Origin: Nitrosopumilales archaeon
GTDB taxonomy: Archaea > Thermoproteota > Nitrososphaeria > Nitrososphaerales > Nitrosopumilaceae
Direction: 5' to 3'
Length of the DNA stretch: 6,520 nt
NCBI GenBank assembly: GCA_016176745.1
Contig: JACOWO010000044.1
Location: forward strand, 1 to 6,520
Part shown: piece after piece, positions 6,165-6,520 of the stretch
Position numbering within the stretch: the stretch's first letter is position 1
Layout of the letters: each line of letters begins with the position of its first letter
The notes under the pieces: model-generated
The model's database searches: none
Seen by the model: the letters and a program-made list of their open reading frames with translations, nothing else
What the model was told of the DNA's origin: nothing
Made by a program: the position numbers and the translations under genes

Positions 6165-6520
6165 ATGAATGTACTTTCTATTGGAGGAAGCGATCCATCA
6201 AGTGGTGCAGGAATACAAAGTGATGTAAGGACATTTACATCACTAGGGGTTCATGGATTAACTGTTGTAACAGCCATAACTAGTCAAAATACTGTAAAGT
6301 TCTCTAAAACAGAACAGGTTTCTTCAAGTATGATCAAAGACCAACTTGATGCAGTCTTTTCTGACTTTGTTGTCGATGCAATCAAAATAGGAATGGTTTA
6401 CAAAAGTTCGGTCATAAAAGATATCTACTCAGAATTAAAAAATGTAAAAGCGCCAATAATTTTAGACCCAGTTATACAGTCAACTACTAATGGAAATCTT
6501 ATTGAAAAAAACGCTTTAAA
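6165..6520 (+). CDS. thiD: Hydroxymethylpyrimidine/phosphomethylpyrimidine kinase, 3'-truncated by window edge
   Basis: ThiD phosphorylates HMP and HMP-P to HMP-PP, the form condensed with the thiazole in thiamine synthesis, so it uses the ThiC product directly. The frame is open from ATG 6165 to the window end (118 complete codons). It encodes the ribokinase-like N-terminal half: GGSDPSSGAGIQSD at 7-20 (substrate-binding start of the family), VTAITSQNT at 35-43, IKIGMV at 73-78 and ILDPV at 99-103. After DPV the text is IQSTTNG where homologues usually have a form like MVAxSG, so the glycine sits one position later. ATG 6165 is selected because the family motif begins a few residues later and a TATA-like box sits 23 nt upstream; there is no Shine-Dalgarno. 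Many archaeal ThiD proteins carry a C-terminal ThiN (thiamine-phosphate synthase) domain; whether this one does lies outside the window. Confidence 0.94.
   Translation, partial: MNVLSIGGSDPSSGAGIQSDVRTFTSLGVHGLTVVTAITSQNTVKFSKTEQVSSSMIKDQLDAVFSDFVVDAIKIGMVYKSSVIKDIYSELKNVKAPIILDPVIQSTTNGNLIEKNAL

Overview
The window looks like a piece of an archaeal chromosome, most likely an ammonia-oxidising thaumarchaeon (Nitrososphaerota, Nitrosopumilus-like). This is inferred from several features: AT-rich base composition, a short archaeal-size ThiC (446 residues), TATA-like boxes placed for leaderless transcripts, one Shine-Dalgarno site of archaeal type, and tightly packed biosynthetic genes. No rRNA, tRNA, mobile element, CRISPR array or phage gene is visible. 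The taxonomic call rests on gene content and style, not on a marker gene.

Positions 1-4799 (+ strand) hold the end of an aromatic amino acid pathway block in reaction order. It starts with a 5'-truncated EPSP synthase (aroA), followed by a 109-nt spacer and chorismate synthase (aroC, TTG start). Next come a chorismate mutase (AroQ) fused to a class I aminotransferase, a TyrA-family prephenate/arogenate dehydrogenase, and a small NUDIX hydrolase. From aroC onward the genes are separated by 4 nt, overlap by 4 nt (ATGA), and are separated by 5 nt, so they probably form one translationally coupled operon. Together they take shikimate-3-phosphate through EPSP, chorismate and prephenate towards tyrosine, with transamination and mutase activity on one polypeptide. 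No prephenate dehydratase (pheA) is present here.

Positions 4770-6110 (- strand) hold thiC, which makes the thiamine pyrimidine (HMP-P). Its 3' end overlaps the 3' end of the NUDIX gene by 30 nt, tail to tail. From 6165 to the window end (+ strand) lies the 5' part of thiD, the HMP/HMP-P kinase that acts directly after ThiC. The two thiamine genes are divergent across a 54-nt spacer with a self-complementary TTTAAA almost exactly in the middle. It is placed so that it could act as the TATA box of two leaderless transcripts. The spacer is too short for a TPP riboswitch.

The most noteworthy items are the nearly linkerless AroQ-aminotransferase fusion with an intact mutase active site, the centred TATA-like box between thiC and thiD, and the convergent coding overlap between the NUDIX gene and thiC. 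I do not see a clearly new kind of system; the window is mainly core metabolism with some unusual architecture.
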